DNA of 64,000 nucleotides from Eumeta japonica (lineage: Eukaryota > Arthropoda > Insecta > Lepidoptera > Psychidae). Position 1 is the stretch's first letter. Every line of letters begins with the position of its first letter. The stretch spans positions 186,001 to 250,000 of the forward strand of contig BGZK01000073.1 of assembly GCA_005406025.1 (NCBI GenBank), written 5' to 3'. Under the pieces are notes generated by a model, which saw nothing but the letters and a program-made list of their open reading frames with translations, ran no database searches and was not told the DNA's origin. The translations under genes and the position numbers were made by a program. Below are positions 38,561-49,805 of this stretch, piece after piece.

Positions 38561-39432
38561 CTTTTATTTTGAATAAATATTCTTGACCAATAGACCATTT
38601 TTCAAAATCCCAGACCATTTTAATAATTGTTCTTTTTAATGTCATTTATTTAATGGTCAAAACTAGCCAGATACAAACAGATTTTGCTTCAAAGAGATTT
38701 TTACTTCACCTTTTTATTTATAAAAAACGAAAAAACCTTTTCCTCGACCTAATAGTGAGAAGTTTCATGGATGGCCTACATATCAACCGTCTTTTAAATT
38801 TTCGAGCTCGAAAAGGTTAAAAAGTTATAGACAATAGCTCAAGGAGCTCAAAGACGCATAGATAAATATCAGTTTTAGGGATGGCCTGTAAGGTCAACGG
38901 TTTGTTTTTTTTAATAATTATTCCCTGTGATCTTTCCGCGAGGCGGGCGCAGGACGTGTAGCGACCGATATATTAATTTTCAAGCAAACATCAAACAAAA
39001 CATTGTTGTATAAACAATCTAATCGAATGAGTCTACCGATATCATGAAAGACGTTTGAAATTTTCAAATCGCTCCAGCGACAACGTTGGAACTACAGTCT
39101 AATCTTTGGAGGGAAACCCATACCCATATTGTGTGGGTTGTAGAAATTGACTGCAGAACTCCTTAAAAATTGGCTCTACAAGATTTTTGCTTACTAAGAA
39201 CTTAGCGGCGGTATGGTTTCGCTCATTCTATACAAACGTTTTTATACATACAATAGTAAATTCAAATCATAGCGCTTAAACAAATGACATTGAAACATGT
39301 TTTTATGCATAAAAAATCAAGTTCAATATGTTTGTCGCCACAAGACTCACAAAGTAGTCTTTTGATTGACTTGTAATTTTGACCACAACGTTGCATTCGA
39401 ATATGCAATATACATATTGTATTTTATAATTA
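38561..39432. other. intron 2, nothing firm
   Basis: AT-rich. Phrases AGCTCGAAAAGG, AGCTCAAGGAGCTC and GATGGCCT... twice (38774, 38880) suggest that the 36449 repeat or a similar one continues here. Confidence 0.3.
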
Positions 39433-39840
39433 CTAGCATTTGTCCGCGGAATCGTTCGCGCGTTTGTACTACGGCACCGAACTATTACACCGGTTCTAGA
39501 AATATTTCATTCATAGAAAACTACTTATAGCCATTTTAATTTGGTGCCAATTTTTACCTCCGTTACGTACAAATCGGAACTATGACTGGTAGCGATACAG
39601 AAATTGAAAATGAGATGGGAAGCAGAAGCAAGAGTCGGGACCGAAACTGAAATTGCAAATGGGACAGAGTTCCAAACTGAGTGATACCGAGAGTAGAGTC
39701 AAGAGAAATCAGAAACGTCAACTGAAATTAGAAACAGTACCGGTTTCAAAATTAAAAACGGGAGATTAGCATTGACCATAAGAACAATCAATATAAAAGT
39801 AGAAGGACTACATTCTATGTCCACGCGAGTGACGCCGTAG
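39433..39840 (-). mobile_element. Helitron-like fragment, 3' end at left
   Basis: CTAG at 39433-39436 preceded by A, then TGTCCGCGGAATCGTTCGCGCG, reads on the minus strand as a GC-rich Helitron 3' end. Inward lie degenerate purine words (GGGACCGAAACTGAAATTGC). Their strand bias is opposite to that of the other minus-oriented copies, so this may be a composite or rearranged piece. No 5' end seen. Confidence 0.4.
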
Positions 39841-40330
39841 TCGGAAAGGTAGTATACTGGATGGAATCGACCATGCATCTTTCCGCAAATATTAATTATC
39901 TCCTACTTTTTTACAACAATTTTGCCAAAGTAACTATAACAAAAGTATGTCATTGAAAATATGCTTATAAATAACATAATTATTAAAGAGAAAACTCTAC
40001 TACGGCGCCGTGTGGCGCGATGTAAAGATCGCCGAAGATATTATTATATCAGTCGCTGATTTTCTACATGTGTTCCACTCATCTCTAAACAAACAAGGCA
40101 TACTAAAGCAAATTATCACGTAAACGATACTTCACGCAGCTTCGGATTTCTAGGCAGCAATGTCACCTCTGCAAACTCCCAAACAACAGATCATGTTTGC
40201 ATTTTCGATAACAATGAAAGGCATTTTATCAAACAGTTAAACATTAATCACACACAATCTTAGTTACGAAAAAGCCTTTAGCGTAAACGTAACGTTTACT
40301 GGCCCGGCAGACATTGTTATGCCCTTTCTT
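39841..40330. other. intron 2, nothing recognised
   Basis: Mixed-composition sequence without coding or repeat signals. Confidence 0.35.
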
Positions 40331-40800
40331 GTGGGTGGCTTGCTCGTGTAGTTAATACCTACACCTACGCCAACATGAACGTAGAATCAATTCCTTCATC
40401 TTTTGTATCGATCTATGCCAGTATCAATCCCGTTTCGCTTTCGATTCCGATCCCAGTAACGCTCTTGATTCTTATGCTGACCCCACATTCGTCTTCGACC
40501 CGTCTCGTTCTCAACTTTAGTCCTGGTCCCATTTTCGAATCTGATCCTAGCCCCGTTCTCAGTGCTATTCCCCGTCCTGGTTTCAATCCTGTTTCTCATA
40601 CCAGTCGCAGTTCTGATTTGGACGTAGGCGGTGGCAAATGAGTCCTTCATTTTTTAAATTTCGACCAGGTTTTCGAATCTGATGCCGAAGCCGTATTGAA
40701 TTTCATCTCGGTTTCATTTTCAATTTCGGCTCCGGTCCGACTGTCGATTCTTTTCCCCGTCCCGTTTTTAAATCTGATACCACTACCGTTATACGTCTAA
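40331..40800 (-). repeat. degenerate Helitron-type repeat, two blocks
   Basis: ATTCCTTCATCTTTTGTATCGATC at 40390 matches the box that sits inside the Helitron 3' end at 44945. It is followed by some 250 bases of degenerate TTTCGATTCCGATCCC words. A second set of the same words starts after TCCTTCATTTTTTAAATTTC at 40642. Termini are not visible. The ORFs on both strands here are low-complexity shadows. Confidence 0.5.
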
Positions 40801-42189
40801 GTAATATTGTTGTTTTAAATTATAGTAATGAATAAAAAATTTATGTGGTGCGATTTCGTGAACAATATTTTTGTCAATTCGACTTATGCTAGGAGCTGGG
40901 GACGGGGGACTTAGGGAAATTAAAATCTGTCGTTGTATCTGAAAAATTAAAAAAAAATCGTTTCCAAAAATGATTTCGTCAGCTGCGTCACCTATCAAGA
41001 TGTAAACTATCTTTCCTATCTCAATTTGGACCAAACTGCACACAATGTGCAAAATTACATTAAAATCAATTCAATAGTTTAGGAATCCATCGTGGATTAA
41101 CAACGTGCCACGAAAGTCATAAGTATTATCTTAATATAAAGAAATTTATATTAAGATAATACTCATCCTTGGTGCCATCTTTTCATAACTATCATAATAT
41201 CTATCATCTGCTCTAGTTGTTAAAATTCCCAAATATACTATATAGTTCTTTTGATTACCTCATTTACTTCCTTCATTCGAGTCCTTGGTTTGTTTTGTCA
41301 TTTTACATATACAATGCCCTTGTTAAAATTCCTTATGTAGGCTTAATAATAAATGTGCTACTAGAACTAAATTGGACAATTTTGTATCTTTGTTTGTTCA
41401 TACATCGTGTTTTAAGGTCAAAAAAATCTACTTCGTTCTTAGTATGCTTATGGGTAATATAGAGAGTGCACGCCCAGCCAAAGCCAGGCTCCTTATGCTT
41501 TTATATATAAGAGAATAGTGAGTGATAATTTAATAAGTATATGTGTCTGTGTTTTCTGTATAGCAGTACTATACAGTAATAAATATTGATGACGTATAGC
41601 TTAATTATGCAATGTGACGGAGTATCGTGACGCGCTTGTTTGATATAGCCGCGTGCAACATTCAACACTCAAGTTTTTCGTAGTTCGATCACCATTTCGA
41701 AGTCTTCGTACGGGAGGTTCTATTCAAAAAGGTTTTTGAAAAAAGCGTCGCATATGCAGATTTCGATGCGGGCTACAATGGTTTCTATTGTGGGCATCAA
41801 TAAACATACTTATTTGCAAACGTTACGTAGCTATGCGGCGTTGACAAATATCTGTTATAACGATTCCCAGCTCGCCGACGGTACCGATACCGGTCGTAGG
41901 CGGTCTCCGATCCGCGCTGATAAGCTCTTCCATCTGAAATAAAAACACTTTAGGAAGGGGTATGCCTCGATAGTGATTTTCCTTTGGCTAGGCTGAGATC
42001 CTCACGGACTCGTCAGCTTATTATTCCTTTCAGCATCTACTGCAACACGAACCTTGCGGAATACGTCCTACGATGCTACCGCAATACCCATGTGTCATCG
42101 GCCAAAATAGTTTGTGCCGATCTACTACAGCACCGGACACTTATCCGTAGCTAAGTTTCTGTTTAATAAGCCTACACGGCCTTAAATGA
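40801..42189. other. intron 2, nothing firm apart from a perfect hairpin
   Basis: No gene. The hairpin at 41122-41163 is listed separately. At 41640-42180 composition is balanced and unlike ordinary intron, but no motif is recognisable. Confidence 0.35.
41122..41163. repeat. perfect 19-bp inverted repeat with GAAA loop
   Basis: AGTATTATCTTAATATAAA (41122-41140), loop GAAA, then its exact reverse complement (41145-41163). It is AT-rich and not followed by a U-run context that would suggest a terminator in this genome. Confidence 0.95.
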
Positions 42190-42715
42190 AAAGGAAAACG
42201 ACAACGGCGCGCCAACAAGGCGCTTGCCGCGTCGCGCCGACGACGGCCGACGGGCGCGCGCGGGCCGTCCTGAAAATTTCATGAGCCCGCGGAAATAACC
42301 CGACATTACACGCGCGACGGCCGACCAGCGGCTACGTATCTTATTCACGACCGGCTGCCGTCGATTCCGGATCGATTCCTTGATAGCGATCGCGGCCACT
42401 CGTATCACAACGTTTAGAATGATATCTGCCCGTGATAAAATGTCACCGTTCCGACGCACAGACCGATATATCGACAGACTTGTCGCCGATGCGTCGAGTT
42501 AGTGACGTAACGAAGTGGACTCCGACAGCTTAGAGGGTGGATGGATGCATTTAATTTTTATTGTTCCGAAGTTGTCGTTAGAGTCTAGGAGTTTTTTTAT
42601 ACGATTCCTCGCGCCGGCTGGTGCATGAGTTGTCACGTGTCGCGTGTGCGTCGTCCAGGATGACTTTTACGTGCGTGTTTTCGGATGGTGTCGCCGTTTT
42701 GAAGCCTAGGTGAGT
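42190..42715 (+). promoter_or_regulatory. CpG-rich block ending in a consensus splice donor
   Basis: This is the most CpG-dense stretch of the window (GGCCGACGGGCGCGCGCGGG near 42247; GCCGGCTGG and TCACGTGTCGCGTGTGCG near 42612-42650). It contains an E-box CACGTG and ends at CCTAG with GTGAGTGTG directly after (donor at 42710). An ATG at 42660 gives 16 codons in phase 2, which does not fit exon 3. The phase-0 frame ends in TAG at 42707-42709. If this is an alternative first exon of PIP5K it must be noncoding, with translation starting later, for example at the in-frame Met 45504. No TATA box is evident. Confidence 0.35.
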
Positions 42716-44071
42716 GTGTTTTCAGAGAGATCGTATGGCCTATACTGTTCTGGTCAGTGCCTCTGGCTCATTTAGTATATGTAGTAACTAAACAAAATAT
42801 CTTAGTGAATAATCTACATGATGTGCAAAATTTACTAATTGTATTTCATTCATGCAGTGCCGTTTTTTGGGATTGAAAAGCGATACTCATAAATAGCATT
42901 TAGTTAAGTCAAAATTCAACCAAATAGCGCAAAATAAAATAACGCTTACAATTTTGTGTTTATCTCGTTTCTCCAAGTAAGACAACTACATAGCTGTAGA
43001 AGCGATACTTTATCGTAATTAAAATTGACATCGAAATCGATAGGGTCGTTACCCAGATACCCGTGTATAAGTTTTTGTATATGCGTATGTATGTATATAT
43101 ACAAGCCTCGCTCTCTAAGAAAAGATTAATGACCTATGAGTAAAATAAATTAGCATTTGAACGCGACGTAGACACACGTAAATGTCTGTTTGGATGATAT
43201 TTAAGTGCCTTTTTTAAGATTGCACCCACTTGATGTTTTCCTCTCTCTCTCCCTTTGTGCGATACGATTGAACGAACAGCTGGCGAAGTGTGAGTCTGAC
43301 TGGCGGCGCGCGAAGGGTTCTGTCCGATATTTTTTTTATCTAACTCTTTCCTCTTTCTCTCCCTGCAATCTGTCGACTACTATTTTCGTTTCGTTTGTGA
43401 TTTTTGATAATTTTCATTAGCAAAACATTGAAAAGGAGGTATATCAAAAAAAAAGGACCTCGTTATCGTGAAGTACATAATTTTAGAAAGAGGGCTTATA
43501 CGAAATCAGCAGATTTTTACGTTTCTAATATCTACCCATTTCTGCAGAAATGGCTTCATCTGTTGGTATCTCGTTTGAAATAAAAAAAATGCTTTTGTTT
43601 AGCCAATAAAACTGACATATGAGTATATTTCAGCACTTTGTATTACTATAAAATATGCAAGTCACTACGCTAAAGTTCAACTTTTACGCGTAGCGGTTTC
43701 TTAGAAAATAGGTATCATAGATAGATGGATAAACAGAGATATAAGAGCGAAATCACAAATGGGTTTTGTGTTTAACCTGTGAGATATGAAACTCCAATAA
43801 GTGCTAACTATATTTCTATAAAAAATCAACGACTTTATACGGTTCACAACAGACTATTTTTCTGGGTAAAAAAGCGGAGTTGCCATTGGAAAGTTAACAT
43901 TCTCATTATTAATATCAAGATAGGGGTCAGAGTTGGACCTGTGATGTGGGGCCAGAATTGAGGAATCATTGGGAGCGGTATCAGAAAATTGAAAATAAAG
44001 CTTGAAGTTCACGGTTGAGTTTGTATTTTTCTCTAATCGAATCGGACTACTCCTAAATTATATACAAAACA
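42716..44071. other. intron 2, nothing recognised
   Basis: AT-rich with short random ORFs. A pyrimidine-rich stretch lies at 43238-43260. Confidence 0.35.
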
Positions 44072-44345
44072 CTAGCTGTCCGCCTGCCGACTCGCCCGCA
44101 TAAACATTGACAGAACAGTATGCACAGAATAAATCCCTTCAACTTTTGTATTTATCCCATTCCAATCTTTCATTACCATTTTTTCCTTTTTCTCTATGTT
44201 GATCCTGGCTCGATTTTTCCGGTCCTAATTACATTTCAGGTTCTCATTCCGACCCCGATCTCGGCTACAAAAGCTGGTTCTGTTCTAGATACTTATTTCT
44301 CCATGTTCTAAATTCCAGTCTCGTCACCAACTTCAATCCCGGTCC
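44072..44345 (-). mobile_element. truncated non-autonomous Helitron, 3' end at left
   Basis: CTAG (44072-44075) preceded by A, then a GC-rich TGTCCGCCTGCCGACTCGCC. The box ATCCCTTCAACTTTTGTATT at 44132 and degenerate GATCCTGGCTCG words follow to 44345. Same order as the element at 44907. No 5' end found. Confidence 0.6.
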
Positions 44346-44906
44346 CAAAAAACATAAATATATAGACAAAAATAGTCTTTTCATAATCGACCTATGTTAG
44401 ATCTACTACTTTATGATGCTACCATAGTCCATTAATACACGGAACATTGTACATAATAGACATAACATATAATATAGCTTGAGAATATGCCATAAGTATA
44501 TATCCTATGTATCTCAGACCTATTATGTATTATCTTGACTATGATGTAACAGCTCTTATATATTTCTTTCACTTGTTATCTAAATTTTGGTTTTGCATAC
44601 CTCTGATAATTTTTCATTAAAACTTCATATTGCTATCAGAATTTCAGTGGATTGGTTTAGAGAAGTTCAAAGAATCCGAAATAACCTCATAAACAAAATT
44701 CGCTAATATCCCGCATAAACAATGATTTTGGGAAGTGTAGAAATAGACGATTCCCTATTCCGTTTCCTGATATTTTTTTATTTGAAAGTCATCCTGTCAA
44801 TGTCCTCGTGCATCAGACGTGAGGTAATAAATACATATTAATATGTCGGGTAGAATAAACTCCCAGAAAAGTTAAACAATGTTCAAGCTATTAATATGTG
44901 GGACGA
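44346..44906. other. intron 2, nothing recognised
   Basis: AT-rich sequence between two Helitron pieces. Confidence 0.4.
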
Positions 44907-45302
44907 CTAGCTTTCGCCCGACTCCGACCGCGTGGATGTACAATGAATTCCTTCACCTTTTATATCGATCGCTCACGTTGTGAACCGTAAGTCCGATTTG
45001 GTCCCGCTTTCGATACCTATTATAGAACAGTCTATCCAATTACGGATCCATGTTGATTATTCTCTCTCGAATATTGCTGTTACCAGTAGCCGATGCGTAA
45101 AAAACGTCGTTTTTTTATTTACCAGAGCCAAGTCGTGGGTGAATGATAGTACTTTTTTAAATTGTACTCTATATGTGATTGTTCTCTATAAGCTATATTA
45201 CTGTTAGTTTCATTAAAATCTATCCCATAATTTTTTTGTGAATGGATAACAAACGTTTATCCACCCTCACAAACGCTTGCGCTTATAATGTTAGTAGAGG
45301 AA
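44907..45302 (-). mobile_element. non-autonomous Helitron, about 396 bp
   Basis: On the minus strand it begins TTCCTCTACTAACATTATAAG near 45302 and ends CTAG (plus-strand 44907-44910, preceded by A at 44906), with CGGGCGAAAG just inside, as in the copy at 26224. The box ATTCCTTCACCTTTTATATC at 44946 is shared with 40390 and 44132. The 5' base cannot be fixed exactly because the expected T after GA is missing. It lies 87 bases upstream of PIP5K exon 3. Confidence 0.72.
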
Positions 45303-45389
45303 TAGAAACACAAATTTTTTGAAACGAGACACGTTCATTATTCATTAAACGTATGAGCATAAATCAGCGTTTACGACTTTTGTCCGCAG

Positions 45390-45522
45390 GGCGGCGCCTC
45401 CGGGGCCATCAGCAAGGTGCACAAGTCGGACCGCAAGATCGGCCACCGGCGGGTCGGCGAGGGCGGCGAGATCACCTACAAGAAGATCCAGTCCTCGCAG
45501 ATCATGGGATCTATACAGCTAG
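45390..45522 (+). CDS. PIP5K: PIP5K exon 3: start of the conserved PIP kinase region
   Basis: Between TTTTGTCCGCAG and a GGTGAGTGC donor, 133 bases in phase 0 encode GGASGAISKVHKSDRKIGHR, then RVGEGGEITYKKIQSSQIMG and SIQLG. The segment TYKK-x-SS-x-x-MGSIQLG is the conserved entry into the kinase core of type I PIP5Ks (Drosophila PIP5K59B/sktl, vertebrate PIP5K1A-C). A type II (PIP4K) enzyme lacks this motif. The exon leaves one base (G) for the next codon, as expected for a Gly-Ile junction in the family. The catalytic residues lie in later exons outside the window. The first 39 codons all end in G or C, while four of the last five end in A or T, a striking contrast with exons 1-2. Confidence 0.92.
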
Positions 45523-45598
45523 GTGAGTGCTGGTCGCATTGCTTGATACTTTCTTGGAACTTGAAGAAATGCCAGAAAGTTTTATGCGTATATGTATA

Positions 45599-45621
45599 TG
45601 TGTGTGTGTGTGTGTGTGTGT
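45599..45621 (+). repeat. (TG)n microsatellite near exon 3 donor
   Basis: About 11 TG units, 76 bases after the donor of exon 3. Confidence 0.95.
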
Positions 45622-48482
45622 CCTGGGAAGGAAATGATTGTTAATGATAAATTTATACTACGTAAGTACGATCTAAATCAGAAAAATATTTCTTTTAATT
45701 TTTTAACAATGTCTTTTTGACGAATCGATCAATTGATATATCCATTATTTTGATCCGGACTACACGGTTCGAGAACCTTGTAGCTGATTAGTTTTATAAA
45801 ATTGATCGCTTGCGTGGTTCAATAGTTATTAAAAAAAAAAGAAGATATTACGGTTTTTGACGATATTTCTCACACAATATAAACGGATCAAAAAAATTGC
45901 TGTGATGTAATGATACTAATGCAAGGATTTTATGCCATTTTTATGTCATTAAACAGAAAATTGTTAGTTCAATTATGTCCACAACGATTTCTGCCGAAAC
46001 CATTCCTTGAGTTGGATAAGTTTTGGGCCAATTAACGTATTTCTTAGAGTGGAGCTGATTAAAATTCGATACTGATAAATCGAGAAATTTGAAAATAATG
46101 CCAAAAAACTAAGAATATTTTATAAGTTTAATCAAATCTACTAAACCGATTAATATCAGATTTAGATCAATCTACAAATTCTTACATGAGAGACTTGAGA
46201 ACAATCTCAAACAGTTTGCGTCATAAGTTTATAAATATAAAATGTATCATTTATACACACATACATACATATATATTACAAATAATGTAAACATATTTAC
46301 ATACATTCTGACATCCTCTCGGAATCGGCGACAAAATTTTGAAAATATTTTTAGCTCGCAAGTTAAAAAATCCTATACGAACGGCAAATTTTGCTACAAG
46401 ACGCACGGTATATCGAAGCTCAACAAAATCCTAATTGTGCGAGGTGAGGAGGTAACCGCCTATACAATCTGCTAGGTCTCCCAGCGCGCTCTTGGGGAGT
46501 TAATCTAAGAAAAAAGTTTATTTTAGTTAAATACGAGGTGTATCACGTGCATTCCGCTGGCGAAGGCTTCAAAATGTATATTATTTATAAACATAATTCA
46601 TACCTATATCGTTTCATTATATGCAATCGTTCAATAAAAAAAACAATTATTTTACATTTATAATTTTCGACGCACTTATGTGGAAGGACGTGTGTATTAT
46701 GGTTTTACTGTTTGTATGGATTTAGTTAATGCGTTCGATAAGCCGTGCGGGCATCTGGATTCGGTGCGATCAAATGCTGCGAGAAGTAACCTACCTAATG
46801 TAATGTGCTAACAATTTTGTTCCTGTGGAAATCGACCTTGGAATGCAAACACGCGTCTTATATATGGAGTAGCTTTTATTTATATGTAATGGGTTAGTTT
46901 TTCTGTATTTGCGTATATACAACATCATGACATCGCTCCCTATATGAGGTAGCCAGGGACGTTGCGCTCGGCCTACATACGTGTATCGCAATCAGTTAAA
47001 TCTAATAAGACAGCCCGCAAACTCGTCGTTATTCACAGGTTTCGCACCTAGCAGGCGCGTTTTTGCCTACCCAAGTATTGGCAGGGATCCTGCGAAATGA
47101 GGACGTATCTTATCCACATGATAATGTAAATTGTTTTCTTTTCGAAGAAATCGGTTAATGTGATGATCCAGTTTTGTTATTAGCATGAAATGTTTGTTTT
47201 ATTTTTGGAATTTACTCCTTAAGAATTGATTTTCATACAAAGCCCCTAGTATGGAAATTTTATGACGAGTGAAATTAATACAATAATTAACTGAAAAGCG
47301 TTACGTTTCTCTGCTCAACGTACCTTGCGCACATTTTATTCTGAAAAATAAATGGTATGATGTAATGTAATGGCATATAATCTTATTATATTAATCTTAT
47401 AACTTATATGAGAATATAATATACCTCTGCGCATGATTCCTAGATCACATATCTACCGACGTTCACATATCGTGTTTTAGTTACCACAAACCTCTTGTAG
47501 CAGTGATTAATTATAACAATAGTATTGGTGTAATTAATATTAATAGTGAAGTAAATCAACCTATAAGTTATACCTATTAATATTTATGTAACATGAATGA
47601 CGTATATTGTTTTACCGAATCAATATGAAAAATTTGAATAGAACACACATGCTTTCAGTATCATAAGAGATGCTTTTATTTACCTTCTTTACGTATCGTA
47701 TATTGAAAGACGATACTAAAGTACTCGAGGAGTAAATTCCAGTCGTACGTCGGAGCTGACACACACACACGTACGCACGCACGCACACACTTTTTTTTGA
47801 CTTTTAATATAGATTAAACCATGTTTGCTGCCATTGCACAATTGATACACAATATTTCCATATATACGTTATAGTACGAAGGTGATATCCCTTCGATCTT
47901 CGAGACAAAACCTCTTTGTCAGCGTTAAACTCGCAAACAAAGAACTAAAGTGGGTAGAATCATCTGATAGTCGTATTATGAACTCCTTGCGTTCTGCTGC
48001 ACCTACGTGAATTTCAGCCTTCGGCTTTGTCTTGGGCCATAATTTCATAACAAGCTAGGCGTTGACCGCGACTTCGTATTCGTGTAATTTCTATTATTGC
48101 ATTTTTGAACGCTGTTCTATATAGCATATTAAGAAATGGCGTTATTGTAATCCTAGCCAATGGCATCACGGCTTATTTTAGAAAACAGACGTCGCTTATG
48201 TGATATGAACAAAAAAACCTGAATGCCTATTTTCACCCAGGCGTTTTACCGTTTCACTGGACGACGTCCTGAGGACCCTAGAGTATCCAGTTAGTTAGTG
48301 AAGTAAGATTAGACCGTGATGTAGAATTTAATCTAACTTTCTGTAATCTAATTTATTTTAGAATAATTTAACCTACAAGATACAAAGCGCGTCATGACAA
48401 AGCGCGTGGAATTATTTTGACGGCTTGCAATTTGGTTACTTTTTAACGAAGTTTAAGGTCCTTGTAATATAATGGACATTTG
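45622..48482. other. intron 3, nothing recognised
   Basis: AT-rich with short random ORFs. A compound (AC)/(GCAC) microsatellite lies at 47758-47790. Confidence 0.4.
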
Positions 48483-48651
48483 GAGCTTGTTCTACCATCT
48501 TTTAAACTGGCTTTTGATAAAGAGTCGCTTTCAAAATAAAATTTACGTTCCACGTCTTCTTTTTAATGGGTTTTAACCCGAACAACCGTTATAAGGAAGA
48601 CGTGGAATGCAAAATTAATGTCAGTTTAAAAGAAGATGGTGGAAGAAGCTC
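48483..48651. repeat. long imperfect inverted repeat (foldback), 169 bp
   Basis: The outer arms GAGCTTGTTCTACCATCTT and AAGATGGTGGAAGAAGCTC pair with few mismatches, continuing through TTTAAACTG / CAGTTTAAA. The inner arms TTCCACGTCTTC and GAAGACGTGGAA pair perfectly, around the small palindrome GGGTTTTAACCC. It could be a foldback MITE or a hairpin-RNA source. Confidence 0.8.
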
Positions 48652-48779
48652 TTAGCCCATTTCTAAATTTTTTTAGTATATTTCTCCGATATTGTTTACA
48701 CTAAACATTAATATTTACACGTCTACATAGGCATCCATTGAAAGTTGTCACAGGTGACTGTTAAGTATGTATGTACACG

Positions 48780-49105
48780 ATGCCGCTTGGAGCGGCGCCG
48801 GCGCACGCGCCGCTGAGTGATAAATAACGGCATCAACATTAATCCCAAGCTCTATATTTATGTGGGCGATTTCGTCGGTTTTATCACTGCGTGTATTACA
48901 TGTTTAGGTGTGCGAACTTTTCGTTCGGACAACGCGACGCGCGCGCGCGCGTGTGTGTATGTGCAGTTTAAATTACGGTTTTACATTATTTCGGTCGAGG
49001 GCGTGTTTGCGTTGCCGGCACGTTAACGTGACGGCGCGACCGTCCTGACCACGGCGCGTGATGTACGACCTATGGAAACGAACGTAGTACGTGCGCGGTT
49101 TACGC
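48780..49105. other. CpG-rich intronic patch
   Basis: GGAGCGGCGCCGGCGCACGC at 48789, GCGACGCGCGCGCGCGCGTG near 48930 and GGCGCGACCGTCC near 49032 stand out from the AT-rich context. No domain in the ORF that covers it. Possible regulatory DNA. Confidence 0.3.
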
Positions 49106-49805
49106 GTGAAACTCGACAGAAAAATATGACACTACAAATCATATCTTGCAAACGTACGTTCATCGGTCATAAGTTATGAATACAAAAAAAAAAAGTATAT
49201 GTTTATCGGCCTTGTATCTCGCGAGCCGACATTGACCGCTGTGTACGATGAACAAAGGCTGACGGAGGTCCGAAGATGCAAACACAAAAATCAAGGCAAT
49301 ACTCTTAGTAGAGGAATAATGACGCTTGTGAATGTCGACAGAGGAATCCTTGCCTCGTCCTGCACCTCCTAATTTATTATGCACTGTCAGGAAAAATTAT
49401 ATATATATAATTATAAAAATTATATATGTGTGTGTGAGTGTGCGTGTGTGTGTCCTAGTTACGTCTGTAGTTTTGAATGCGTGGAATTTATTCCTAAAAA
49501 GTAATCAATCAACCCGTGATCCGATTTTGATGAGATTATATCTCGCTACGCCCAGGTCACCTGCGGGAACCCGCGTGAGCATTCGAAAACCGACTATGTT
49601 TTTAAAAAATAGTCCTGTTCTATGCCGTCACACACTCCACTCGCCCGCGATCATTTTCGGACGCCTGTTTTCCATGTACAGACACGACGGTCCTATAGTT
49701 TGATCATATCTACAGATTGACGATAGTCGTGTATAATTACGTTTCTAATGGTTGCGGTGATAGTGAATTTTATTAATCCATTTTATGTGGAATTTATTAC
49801 TTACA

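Larger units (their letters stand above)
10490..45389 (+). other. PIP5K intron 2, 34.9 kb
   Basis: It is bounded by GTAAGT at 10490 and TTTTGTCCGCAG ending at 45389. No further in-frame conserved exon was found inside. Most recognisable content is transposon-derived and is listed separately. The CpG-rich block at 42190-42715 could be a second promoter. Confidence 0.7.

Noticed and set aside
40375..40650. Overlapping ORFs on both strands
   Set aside because: Same degenerate repeat; openness on both strands reflects the repeat period, not protein coding.
42172..42459. 95-codon Arg-rich minus-strand ORF
   Set aside because: Explained by CpG-rich composition, which removes stop codons; no domain and no splice context.
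42660..42709. Short coding exon from ATG 42660
   Set aside because: It ends in phase 2 and cannot join the phase-0 exon 3 in frame; kept only as a possible noncoding exon.
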